Source: Piper betle
Taxonomy: Eukaryota > Streptophyta > Magnoliopsida > Piperales > Piperaceae
Reading direction: 5' to 3'
Length of the DNA: 64,000 nt
Assembly: GCA_033002965.1 (NCBI GenBank)
Contig: JAURVB010014092.1
Coordinates: 26,924-90,923, forward strand
Shown: piece after piece, positions 32,186-44,662 of the stretch
How positions within the stretch are numbered: position 1 is the first letter of the stretch
Layout: each line of letters begins with the position of its first letter
The notes under the pieces: generated by a model
Databases searched by the model: none
Told to the model about the DNA's origin: nothing
What the model saw: the letters and a program-made list of their open reading frames with translations, nothing else
Translations under genes and position numbers: made by a program

Positions 32186-35100
32186 CTCAGGTGTACTCTT
32201 TTATGAATCTTGAGCCCCGTGGGATGCATATATATACTCTATATATATAGTCTATCCATGCCCGGCCATTTCCTGTAGAGGATTTTGCATTTTTATTCTT
32301 GTGGTTTTCATGCAGGGGAAGACTACTACTGTTCTCCCCACTCTTTCTCAAAATACAAGAAGATTAGAGATGCCATGCCAATTTTCTAATGAAACTATTA
32401 GTCATTTATATTATATTTTTTGCATTCGAAGTTTATGAAGGTGCCAATATTAATTATATGTGTAACATTGTTACTTGTGATTAATGCTATTATTAGATGG
32501 AAGTCGTCCCTGAAAATCACACTGACATGTCAAGCAGGACTCATCCCAAGGAAATAGAAAATGCCCCAAGCTAGTTTTTCAAGACCATTGGAATAAGTCC
32601 GATTTCTTTAAGTTCAGATCCTATTGGGACAGAATTGGTTTACTCAAGGACAACAGCTGCCTATCTGCGGACATATAAATATTAAAGAGGAGACTCCAAT
32701 TCTCTATGCTTTTAACTTTAAAATCTCTTGCTTGGATTTAAAAAAAACCTTCAAATACTATTTGAATTGATTCAGCTTTTTGAGTTACATATCACAAGTA
32801 ATCTTGTATTGACAAGACTTAACGAATGACTTCAGTTGCCTCTCTGAACCGAATAATATATTAGTAATTAGTGAAATATCCTAATTTATAGTTTCTAAGT
32901 TTAATTAAGATCATTTATAGGTAATAAATCATATAATTGTCGTTCTTAAGTGATCTTAAGATCAGAAAAAAGCATACCTACTTTTATTTATTTCATCAGA
33001 AGAAGTATATTGGCCGGGATTTTAAGGTCTTTTTCCGTATAATAAAATAACGAGCCCACTTGATTCAAAAAAGGGTTAAAACCCATACTTTTTTATAAAA
33101 AACACCACTTAATTGTCTCCTCAAGAGATATAAAATATGGTACCTAGCTAGTTGCACTTAGAAACCCAATCTCCCAGGAATTCGTAAATAAATGTTGGCA
33201 TTTAAAAAGAAAAAGGAAAAAAACAAGACACTGGTCGTCGGCTTGTAATACTTTCGGCCATTATGATCGAAACGTCGGCAACATCCCTTTCTTTTAATTA
33301 ATTAATTAATTAATTCATAGTAATAACAAAAAAACGACCGATCTCTTCGAATGGTTATGGTGAAGAAATGAAATTGTGAATTGACATCAATCAAATACTT
33401 GGATGAAAAGGCCTATTTGATGCATGATAATAACAAGCTTCAGCAGGCGTAATTGGAAGACGAAGATAAGCTGGCAGTACTTAATTGCACTCGAGAAAAA
33501 TTAAAATCAGCGACCATTAGGTGGAGGTGAGGAATATCTGCTTTTCTCTTGAGAAAGAGCCGCTAATTTGTGGGCAATACAAATCGCATATCAATATATA
33601 TGCGAAGCCAAACAAGGAACCCCACTCATGTAAATATAAACAAAGGCTATTGTCCCAAGCATAAAGAGACAGGAGCCATCAAATCCCAGCTTTGTTCCCC
33701 AGTACCACACAGAAGAAAGACCCATCTTCCCCTTGGATTTTCATTGAAGCAAGCAACTAAGCAAGTCCACACATGAATGACGAGCAGGCCACGGTTGATG
33801 TTATCTCACATCATCAACTTTGGCATGGAAATGGCCGGTTCCTGGAGGGACTTGATGAGCAAGTGTTTCCCCTTATACGAAGCACATCTGAGGTGGGAAT
33901 GTGCAACACCTGCAATAATGGAAGGCAAACTTAAAGGGGACACCGGACACCTTTATATGCGTAGCATCGGAATTTGATCGATCAACCTAGCTATGGGATC
34001 AACTACAACTCATTATTTAGTGGAACATTTGCATTTGCTCCGACTAGACTCTCCATCAAATTATACATGGTAATTATTTAATGATGTGATCACAGCATAA
34101 GTTTTCTGTCAAAAGGTGTCTTGATCGGTGAGATAAGATAAACACGTCCATCACTGTCTTGAATTAAACAATTCGGCTTTGAAAAATTAAAATAAACAAT
34201 TCCGATGATGATATTTGCTCTCCAGCTCAGAGTTAACGTGCCAAAAACGAGTCACTGGTCGTTCGACCAGGATTTTTTCCTGGTGAAACGGCCACGCTTC
34301 GCACACGTATTATACTTCATAACTGTTTCACTAGCGAATGAATTAGCCGCACTTTTAATAAGTGGAAGGGGCTGGCCGACCCTCGTTGACCGGCCACCCT
34401 GTTTGAACCCCCCAAACAAGCTGATAGAGGATACCATAGTTTTAAGAGTAAATCTCGTGTAAGGCGTTGCAATCAATATAGCTACGAGGCTCCATTTCAA
34501 TCAAATTATCCATTTATTAAATACTTTTTATATTTTTTTATTAAAAAGAATAAATATAATTATTTATGATTCTTTCACTATTCATTAAGTCTTATAGCTT
34601 ACAACTGATTATTTTTTAGATTATTTTTTTAGTTTTAAATGTCATGTTATAACACTGATTGTACCACCTTTCAATCATGTATGGTTTAAGTTTTCATATC
34701 ATTTTAATTTGTACTTAATTTTTTAATATGAGTTTTTCACAAAATTTAATTTTTTGTTGTTAAAAAATTCAGTACTTTAACCGACATTTAATAAAGTATT
34801 GATGACAAAATGTATTCTTTATATTTAATTAAATATTTTATTTATAATTTTAAAATATAATTGGACTTAAATATACCTTGTACAAGTTATAAATCTGGTA
34901 TAATAATTGATGTGGTTTTTAAAGCTATATACGGAGGATGAGATGGGTTTCATATTTCATTCTTTAGAGTTTAGAGGACCAAAATTAAGAAAAACCCTAC
35001 CATTCCTTAAAGACTTAATACTATATGTGGATGATATATTGACAAGATGAGCATTTATAAAATTCTTGACAGCTTAAAATTATTGGACAAGTGGAAATTA

Positions 35101-35248
35101 ATGAATTATTTTTTCCAATTAATGTATTATTCGGCAGGATGGAGTGCCATGCGTATATAGAAACCCTCATTAAATATTAAATAAATTATCATAATTTGAT
35201 ATTTTAGAGATATATTATATTTTTAATAATGACTTTAATTAAATAAGA

Positions 35249-35250
<2 letters not shown>
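32186..35250. other. Gene-free stretch
   Basis: AT-rich spacer. It contains a short (AATT)n run at about 33295-33316. ORFs at 33570-33776, 33777-33977 and 34205-34462 have no recognisable motif. Confidence 0.5.

Positions 35251-35291
<41 letters not shown>
35251..35291. repeat. (AT)n microsatellite
   Basis: About 20 uninterrupted AT dinucleotides. Confidence 0.95.
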
Positions 35292-35294
<3 letters not shown>

Positions 35295-36736
35295 GCTAGG
35301 GGTGAGCGCCGTGCATGCGGGGCGCCTTCCGGCCATGACCAGCAAAACAAAACAGAACGAAGATGGCTGACAAGCAATGACGTTCTCCCACCCAAATCAA
35401 ACGTTTGCTAAAAGATAACTCACCCCCAAAAATACCCAAAACACCCAATAGATCATGCAATATACGAGTAAGAAAATCACGAATCAAACAGGAACTAAGC
35501 AACCTAACTTAAGACGATGATCATGACCAATAAAAGAAGAGAGGGAGAGAAATGATGTACCATACAAGACCGGGGGAAGGAGAGGTGGTTGTGATTTAAA
35601 CTCTTTCTCACGCTTGGTTTTATCATGCAAGATGGGGGAAAACTCCTCCCTAAAACCAACCTATCAGCCCTTACAAAAAATCTCCGTGAAATCCTCCACT
35701 CCCCAATTGGAAAAAAACCCATTCTTATCTCGAATAAATGATAAGTAATAAAATAATAATAATTAATAGGCCAACCATTATGGCGCCACCAACCCTATTC
35801 AAGTGACTCACCCAATGAAAATACCGGTTCTCACAATTGAGCTTGTTGAACAAGTTGGTAAAATATCTAAAATTTAGATGACAATAAAAAATCGAAGTTT
35901 CAAATTGTTGGATTTATAAATACGACAAAAATAAAGCTCGGGGTTGCTTGCCTCGTGCTTATGAGCTATAAAATTTCTAGAAATAGTATATATGTCTACC
36001 ATTAGTTTTTACTATATGCTATCAATGCTAAGATATTATTGATTGGACTATCTAATTAACTACCTAGAGCGCTTCCTAAGTTTTCCTCAAGATCGAGTGG
36101 CAATGAAAAAAAAACTAACTTTTTAATATAACAAAAAATTTTACTTTTGCCCATACATTTATATAGTTCTTGCAACTGTAGAGAAAGAATTAATTAATAT
36201 TATCTTTATATTTTTATGTAAGCATATATTACTATTTATACTTCTTCGGGCCTAAAACTATGGATAAATTTTCGTGAACCTATTTTCTGCCTCCTTATTT
36301 TTTGTTATCTCATTTTTTCTACATTTGCATATAATATAATTTTTTAAAGCTTATTAAACCTCAGATAAAGCCCTTTTTTGGTGTGGTAAAGAGTATTAAA
36401 ATAATGAATAATTTTTTCCCACATTTGAACCTCCAGGTTAAATATAGTCATTTATGTAAAATTTGTTTTTAAACATTGAGCAATTTAATAGCAGGACAAG
36501 CAATTCAAATTAAACAAAAAGTGCATCAAGAATGATACAGAAATATTGTCTTTCTTTTTTCTTCGGTGTTACAACTTACGCTCAACATACATACGTTCAG
36601 TTGATTAATGAAAGAAAACCAATTGAAATCTAATAACTCAAAAGAATACAATTGGGTGGCGGATCTTGAGCCCCCAAAGTTAGCTCACATTACAAACTTA
36701 TAATATTAACACGTGATCTTCTAGACCATAATTAAA

Positions 36737-36738
<2 letters not shown>
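35292..36738. other. Gene-free stretch
   Basis: Spacer between two AT microsatellites; no supported gene or element seen. Confidence 0.5.

Positions 36739-36771
<33 letters not shown>
36739..36771. repeat. (AT)n microsatellite
   Basis: About 16 uninterrupted AT dinucleotides. Confidence 0.95.
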
Positions 36772-36774
<3 letters not shown>

Positions 36775-37073
36775 AGAGAAATTTATCATGGTTAAATAAA
36801 CATAAGTACGAGAATATCATAGCCAAGCTAGCATAAAATTCATTTTTCATGGATATTTTTTGTTTTATTTTATTTTTCAAAAGCATGAATTTATTCCGTA
36901 AGTTTAATTTTCACATTTTTTATTTCAAATAGTTATCCTTCGTAACAACTTGTGGTGTTCCTTGAGTTGTTGGTTTATATAATTAATCAATTTGAATTTG
37001 TTAGGCCCTTCGGGCTCTCAAAAAGAGCGTTTTTAAAACCGATGTACTATAAATCTAATAATTTTCCTTCACA

Positions 37074-37750
37074 TATTAGGTAACCCTAAAATTCAAAATT
37101 TTTTACCTTTCCTTCATCGGACGGTTCACACATTGGGTAACCCCGAAATCGGAAACTATTTCCCTTTTTTTATCGGACGGAACTCACATATTTTATCATG
37201 ACCTGACACACTCCATATCATATCATATCGGATGACTACAAAAACTGAAACTATTTCCCTTTCCTTTGTCGGATATAACTTATATATCATATAATGACTT
37301 GACAAACTCTATATTATATCACATCGGGTGACCCCAAAACCTGAAACTATTTTTGCCCATATTATATCACATCCAGTGACCTCAAATGCTAAAATTATTT
37401 TCGCTTCCTTTATAAATAGAACTCACATATCATATTGGGTGACCCCAAAACCCAAAATTATCTTCGCTTCTTTCATCGGACGAAACTCACATATCATATC
37501 ATGACTTGGCAAACTCTATATCATATTATGACCTAACAAACTCTTCATCATATCATGATCTAACAAACTCTATATTGGGTGACCCCAAAACCCAAAAACT
37601 CCATATTGGGTGACCCCAAAACTTAAAATTATTTTTGCTTCCTTTGTTGGATGGAACTCATATATGATATAATGACTTGATAAATTTCATATCATATTAT
37701 AATTTGACAAACTCCACATCATATTATCATTTGACAAATTCTCTTTTGTG
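37074..37750. repeat. Irregular tandem satellite, units of about 50-100 bp
   Basis: Degenerate repeats built from four modules in varying order: GGTGACCCCAAAACC, a CTTCCTTTCATCGGACGG-like block, AACTCACATATCATATC, and ATGACTTGACAAACTC. Module lengths vary and there are no unique spacers, so it is a decayed minisatellite and not an ordered array. Confidence 0.8.
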
Positions 37751-40700
37751 ACAAACTTTACTTAAATCATCTGGTAAAATTTATGAAGGAAATAATCATA
37801 ATAAAGGCTTTTTAATTAGTTTATATACGAGCCACCAATACCTTTCATAATTACTGTGGGATAAATCCAATAGAATTTACATAATATCAAAATAAAATAA
37901 AATGAGAATTTGTTTGAATGAGAAGATCAGAATTCTTAAAATAAAAACATGTAAGATGATTTTTTTATGTCTAATATTTATAAATTCTAGAGATATGAAG
38001 TAGCTGTTTTTATAAAAAGTAATAAATTTAAGTGTAAGATTGTAAATTAATTTCATAGCTACCACTAAATTTTTATAAAATATTGAATTTTTCACGTGAA
38101 ATACTATGTCGTAAAACGGTCGTGGGACAGGTGTTTGAATTAGATAAAATTTTTTTTTTGGTTTGACAACTACAAGCAACGAAGTAAAGAGTTTAAAAAA
38201 ATGAAGAGTTTATGTAGGAGGGAGAAAATTAACTAGAACAAAGTTACAACCACGATTTGCGCCCACTGAGCCGGCTCTGCTGAGCTGCATAACTCCTTTC
38301 ACTGCCTCGTTAAAGCGATGTCTGACATATTCTCCTCTCTCTCTCTCTGTGACTCTATCCCCCTCTCACTGGAAAGGCTGCACAAAATAGAAATTGAAGA
38401 TCACGATTGGCCCATCTTTTTTCGTCTTGTCACCATCCAAGATCACGTCCCAACGTTTCACCCACTGTTCCTTAGTTTTTATTATAACGTTTACTTCTGT
38501 CACACTTCTTTAATTATGCATTTGATTCTTTTTTTTGTTTTTATGAAACGTGCATTTGATTCTTTACCAGGTACCACTCTTTTAAGTACTCTGGAGCACA
38601 GTCAAAGAAGAGCTTATAACACAAGGATGCAGGATGAAAATAGAAAAACGGCTGTTAGCTCGGAGTAGGAACGTTGTCGGTAGGGTATGGGCGATTTCCC
38701 GGGAGCTGACACAGGGAGGTAAGGGGTGACGTTTGGGGCCACTGCGTCACTTCACTTGACCTTCCTCGTCTCTTCCTGTCAGTTGCCTCCTCTCTTTACA
38801 ATCTTCTTTTTACTGTTCATTACCTAAATTTCACTGCTAATTCACTGGTGTACAAAAGAGTTGTGTACCTCATCAATCTTCATGTTTGAAGAATAATCTC
38901 CATTAATTAAAACCTACACGCCACGCTACAGTACACCTCCAGGAAATGGGGCATAAAAAGTTTAACGTTGAATTGAATGGAAAGGTTGACGGAGCAGGAG
39001 ACCCGTCGTCGATGTCGGAGCTTAATAACGTAAATACCTCTCCTTCCACTGCCCTAAACGCCGTCACTTTCTTAAATCTAAGTTTTATGCAGAAATGATT
39101 GTTTTCCCGAAAAAAGTGAATAGAGATAACGTTAATTATTCATCAAGTCATTTCGATTCAGAATGGACATGACAACCGTATAAATTTCTTTCATCTTTTC
39201 AGATGACTTAACATCTCTTTCTTAATTTTTACCTGCTCTATCTTGACGGCCCCCATCTGTATGGTAAAAGTTAGAACAGTAAAGTTGTAAAATTGTATTA
39301 TTTATTTAACTTTACACCGTCAATTAATAATTATTTAATCAGTGTACATACTTTTTTTTCAAAGTTTAATCAGAATACTTAAAATTAAGTTCTACGTATA
39401 TGTATACTCCGTTCCCTTGGAGTACACACTTGACACTACACAATATATATAGATTTTCTGAATAAAAATAAAATGTTTTAACTACTTTGAACTCTTGCAA
39501 TTAAATTTTCCGAATAAGAACAAGTAGATTAGTTTTGTTTACCATTTTTTTTTTTGCAAACCAAATCCATTGTCTAGGCTCTGAAATTATGCATATCATT
39601 GGATCTCATGATTAAGCAATGAAAGAGCCAAAAATTAATTGGTCAGGACTCCATTGCATTATTTTTTTCACGGAGTTTCAATATGTGCACCTTTAATTTC
39701 TTGTTTTTTCCCAATTTATTTCATCGAGATCACAAATTATGTAACTTGTGGGTGTATAAACAACTTTGCCTAAATGGCCTTGTTGTAAATCACTTACAGA
39801 TCCGTGTCTTTAATTCTATTTTTTAATCAAAACTATCTCTTGTACGTCGTCATAAAAAAAATAAATATAACAACTTAAAAATAATATTAAATGTAAGACT
39901 TCATAAATAACTGAATATATATGACTGATAATACTTATTTATTAGTAAAAATTTAAAATTATTATTTAGGATATTTAATAAATAATAGTTTCCTTACTTC
40001 TGATAGGGTATAAATATAAAACCTTTCAAGAATTATTACTCTATCTTAAAATCTTCAATAAATTATTCCAAACAAAAATTTCTAAGTATTCATGTTTTTT
40101 TAAATTAATTTTATATCTGAATAATAAATATCAAAATTGGATCAATGATGTGTTTTCTTCATTGAACGCGACAATTTGACGTCGGGTGACGCTTGACTTC
40201 CTACTTGATAGACTTGCGACCGAAAGAGTAATATATATTCACGCGCAAAAATATATACGCTTGGTGCAATAAACACGTATGTAACGCATAAATAACTTTG
40301 ATGATATTTGACTTTGAAACAGCTCACCCTCGAAACTGATCAAAACAGTTCTCTAGCAAGGTTTGACACTGGAATGTCAGTAGAATTTCTTCTATCCCAT
40401 ACACGGTCGCAAGAAGTAAACGTGACAGCGCGCATACATTGGTACACATGCAATTGAGTGATGCTACGTGTGTACGCCGACGATAGAAAATGCGCACTTG
40501 GTCACTAGGTGAAATGTGTTTCACAGAAAAGTATTTAACGTGTATTTTGAATACTAAACAAGGTTGTTATCACGTAGTTAAGTCCTTGAAGACATTTCCT
40601 ATTTAGTTTCTTCGAGTTGAAAGGGGCAGAAGAACCCAGCGACAAGCATCATAAAATAGGTCAAAACGTTCTGTCTCGTTCAAGCTCTCCGAGTTTAATT

Positions 40701-42604
40701 AATAAATGCATCTTTAGCCTAAATATGATATGTAGGGCCTTAATAGTTCGGAGCACTTAGACTTGTCAACTTTGAGTGAAATTAAGGCACGCTTAGCAGT
40801 GGAAAATGACCACCAAATCGGATCAGATCAGTAAAATGTGCCGACATATGAACTTTTTTTCCAACACACAAACTTTGTTATATACACCAATGGGCAAACT
40901 ATCTTGCGCATTGTGGCATTTGCCGAACGCCAACATTATCCTTGAGCTAATTTGCCACCACTAGAACACCTTCACAGTTCACTCGGATATGCAGCGCGAG
41001 CTTGTCTTCTTCGGGAGTGGTTTGTGTGCACTATGGTTTTCCGTATCGGCAGTATATATCGTAGTGCGTACACGATGTACACGTATGGATCTTGGAGAGA
41101 TCGTATGATATACGTCCAATGCGTTTAATATGCCTTAAAAATAATTTTCTTTTTTTACAATTTAAATGATTTATAAAATTGACAAAGACTTTATTTCCTC
41201 TAAAAATGGGTAAATGCACCATCTACAAATAATCTTATTTTACGTGAATTTCATCATTCTTTTATAATTTTTGTTAAAATAATAAAAAATAAATAATAGC
41301 TTCCCCTTCTTATACTTTTGGTTTTCTTTATTTTTTCCAACTATTATTGACCCTTTTAGTATTCATACATTTTTTTTTCTATTTTTAATTTTTTTATAAG
41401 ACATACAATAATCATTTTTTTAAAGAGACTGCTTAATTTTGCTCTGCGTATGACTAGGCATTTTATATTTATATTAATACAACAAAAATGATATTTATTA
41501 TCATAAAATTTAACAAAATAATTATTATCAGGTAAATTTTAATTATTATTGTGTTTATTTGCAAATGATTTTACTTTTAGATGTGAGATGTATGGATATT
41601 ATTATTCCATTCATTTATTGATGCTTAAACAGAAAATATAATTTTAAATGATATTTTTTAATATTATATCTCTCTCTATATATATACATATATATTGAAA
41701 AATGCAGCTACTCACAAACAACACCCTTCGGACGGCTGGCTATTGCAATCTTCTTATATATTTTTTGAAATTATAGCAACCATTTGGTCTCAGCTGGTAA
41801 TCATCTTATCTATATTTGTATTTTTTCTTATTTTTTGGTTTTCAAACATAAAACAATTAAATCTCGTGCAAAAAAATCAAATAAATACGTTAATTATTAA
41901 ATTTTAATTTTTTAAAGGTGAGAAGTTTAACCGGGTTAATTAATTTCAGTGGGTAATCGGTCCGTCTTGTTTTCCGTGCTGTTTGTCGTAGCGTTCCAAC
42001 ATGTCAGCAGCTCTATTAATCTGCCTCCACATCTGCATAATATTTTTTTCTCTCGAAAACATCCTCATAATATTTGAGTGACTCATTATAAAACATCGCG
42101 AGATGTAATTCCTTTGCAGGCCAACATTCACAACGTGAAAATTTTAATTCTAATTGCAATATTTTCATAGCACACTCTACACCTACCTCAAATATATACA
42201 CTAAATGTACGCCACAATTAATCGTTCATGTCTAAGGACACTAAGCACGCTAGGGACCAAGCATTGTTCCATTAATGTGAAACCTTTGGAAAGAAATTTT
42301 CGAGGGCAAAAAATATTAATATCTTATTTTCCCAATAACTTGGGAGGGTGTAAATATTGGAGAAAGGAGGAGATTTAAACAAAAAAAGGAATAGGACAAG
42401 AAGCTGTACTGAGTCGAAAAGTTGGCCATTTTTAAGCCAAGCCAGCTCAAGTTTATCATGCCATTAAGTGTTTTAATTAATTAATTATAACCGGGTTCTA
42501 TTTAAGTGGATTGACAAAATTGTTCTATACAGAGCTCAATTTGTAAAGCGTGAAACATTTGAGAAATGTAGTTAGAAAGGGCCTTTCGTTTTTAGTTAAT
42601 TTGT

Positions 42605-42610
<6 letters not shown>
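37751..42610. other. Gene-free stretch
   Basis: About 4.9 kb of mostly AT-rich DNA without a recognisable gene. A (CT)n tract lies near 38333-38350 beside an ORF (38318-38668) with no motif. I see no transposon ends. Confidence 0.5.

Positions 42611-42646
<36 letters not shown>
42611..42646. repeat. (TA)n microsatellite
   Basis: About 17 TA dinucleotides. Confidence 0.95.
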
Positions 42647-42650
<4 letters not shown>

Positions 42651-43933
42651 TGATACTTTCATGTCAGCTCGTTAACATGGTCATCTTGATTACGTGGATA
42701 AGTAATCGATGAAATAATTTTAGCTAACTTGAAAAACTTTTGGCCTTATAAATTGTATGAATAATTAGATTTAATTTGTATTTGTTTTTCTTATTGAGTG
42801 TAAATCGACATTAAAGAAATTAACAAGTACAACCAATTTGAGTTGAACCAAACCAGGCTAGAAGTCAGGATCCACTAGTCTACAAAACAAGGCTAACAAT
42901 CTGAATCTAAACCTAATAAAATAATAACTCCTTTATCACTACGTTGGCAAAATAAAAACTCTTTAAGTACAAATTTCATGTCCCATTCAGCTAACTCAAT
43001 TTAATAATATATAAAAAAGACAAATTAATATTATTTAATACACGAATATTCAAATTATAAATTAATGATAGGAAGAGAGAGCATGTTAGAAACTAAGATT
43101 TTGTTTTTTGTGGACTCTACGCAAAAGCCGGCGTTGTTTATTGATTTCAGTGAGTAGCCTTACATTTATCGATGGTTGCACGAAAAAAAATAGTAATACT
43201 TTTGTCTCGTAAGAAAAGGATACGACTCTCTACTTATGTACATATATCTTTCAAAAAATTATTGGACTCTCCTCTCTGATCTTGTTTTTAAGAATTGATC
43301 ATTTAAGTCTTATATTTTTGTAAATTACGCTGATTTCGCCACAATTTTCACACCCGGTCTTAAAAATAAAGTTATGAAAGGACACAAACGAATGCTAGAA
43401 TAATTTGACATGAAATTCGTTTTTTTCGTATCCCAGCCGTTTTGGTGACACGGGGGAGGCGGGAGAAGAAGAACCAAGAACCGGCACGCTATGCAAGTAG
43501 GGAAAGAAACGACAAAGCATGCGACCACCGTATATGCCTCTCCCCTTCCGAACACTTATCACCTCCACCAAATCTCAAGTAGAACGGTATGTGTGGTTGG
43601 TAAAAAAGAGGGAGCAGAGCATGAGCTACAGTTGAAGGGTATTATCTGATAGTTTTTATAGATCTGGATGAAGCCCACCCACCCCCAGCCCGGCCACACA
43701 CACCATATAGCTACATCAAAAACTCTCCAAGCAGCCATTAACCAATTAGTTAGCCATCGCCAACATACTCCCTCCCTCCCCCCCCACAGGACAACTCTTT
43801 TCCTTCCCTTGTCTTCTCTCTCTCCTGTATATGGTGATCCTGGTCATGGTCGCCATGCCCACAGCCCCCCGACCTTGATCGGTTCAAGCTAGTAGTAGCT
43901 AGCTACACTAGTCTTCGGTTGGGTTAGTTACTG
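42647..43933 (+). promoter_or_regulatory. Upstream region and pyrimidine-rich leader of the ZF-HD gene
   Basis: Spacer plus probable promoter. Close to the gene it turns C/T-rich (CCCTCCCTCCCCCCCC near 43770-43787 and CTTCTCTCTCTCCTG near 43812-43827), typical of plant 5' UTRs. TTTTTATAGA at about 43655 is a weak TATA candidate. The transcription start cannot be fixed. Confidence 0.4.
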
Positions 43934-44662
43934 ATGGACTACGAGGAGCACGAGGAGGAGGAGGAGGAGGAGGAGGAGGCGGAGGAGATGGATCAGGAGC
44001 TACCCAACCTGTACCATCACCATCCCACCAACCCCTCCCCCACACCACGCAAGAACACCGCCGGCGTCCGCTACCGCGAGTGCCTCAAGAACCATGCCGT
44101 CGGCATCGCCGGCCACGCTGTCGACGGCTGCGGCGAGTTCCTTGCTGCCGGCGACGAGGGCACGCTCGACGGGCTCAAGTGCGCCGCCTGCGGCTGCCAC
44201 CGCAACTTCCACCGCAAGGAGACCGGCGGAGAACCGGGCGTGGCCTCCGCTGCGCTCTACGGGCACGGGCCGTTCTCCACCTACTACCGTACGCCGGCGG
44301 GGTACGTGCACGTCGCTGCGGCGCCTCACCTCCGGCCGCCGCCGACGCTGGCGCTGCCGTCGACGTCCGGCGGCGGCATGGCGTACGGCCGGGAGGAGGA
44401 GGACGTGTCGAACCCGAGTAGCGGCGGAGGGCCTCCGGGGCTGCCGACGCCGACGGGGGGCGCGGCGAGGAAGCGGTTCCGGACCAAGTTCACGCAGGAG
44501 CAGAAGGAGAAGATGTTGGCGCTGGCGGAGCGGCTGGGTTGGAGGTTGCAGAAGCAAGACGACGAGGTGGTGCAACAGTTCTGTGCGGAGACGGGTGTGA
44601 AGAGGCATGTCTTGAAGGTCTGGATGCACAACAACAAGCACACCCTCGGCAAGAAGCCGTAG
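43934..44662 (+). CDS. Zinc-finger homeodomain (ZF-HD) transcription factor
   Basis: Plant-specific nuclear transcription factor. The N-terminal ZF-HD dimerisation finger is followed by a C-terminal homeodomain. The 242-aa ORF is intact and intronless, as is usual for the family. A Glu-rich N-terminus (residues 4-18) is encoded by a (GAG)n-like repeat. The finger spans about residues 47-95 ([20 protein letters not shown], then [16 protein letters not shown]) with all expected Cys and His residues. A Pro/Gly-rich linker follows (about 96-177). The homeodomain spans about 179-238 ([20 protein letters not shown] ... [12 protein letters not shown]), with the diagnostic VWMHNNKH recognition helix. 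Members bind ATTA-containing sites and act in floral, vascular and stress programmes. The coding region is very GC-rich, unlike its surroundings, a monocot-type trait. The ATG at 43934 is the first in frame. The exact ZHD number cannot be set. Confidence 0.96.
   Translation: MDYEEHEEEEEEEEEAEEMDQELPNLYHHHPTNPSPTPRKNTAGVRYRECLKNHAVGIAGHAVDGCGEFLAAGDEGTLDGLKCAACGCHRNFHRKETGGEPGVASAALYGHGPFSTYYRTPAGYVHVAAAPHLRPPPTLALPSTSGGGMAYGREEEDVSNPSSGGGPPGLPTPTGGAARKRFRTKFTQEQKEKMLALAERLGWRLQKQDDEVVQQFCAETGVKRHVLKVWMHNNKHTLGKKP

Noticed and set aside
37074..37750. CRISPR-like array
   Set aside because: A plant nuclear context, degenerate modules of varying length, and no unique equal spacers.
44000..44641. 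213-codon antisense ORF
   Set aside because: Shadow of the GC-rich ZF-HD coding region on the opposite strand.
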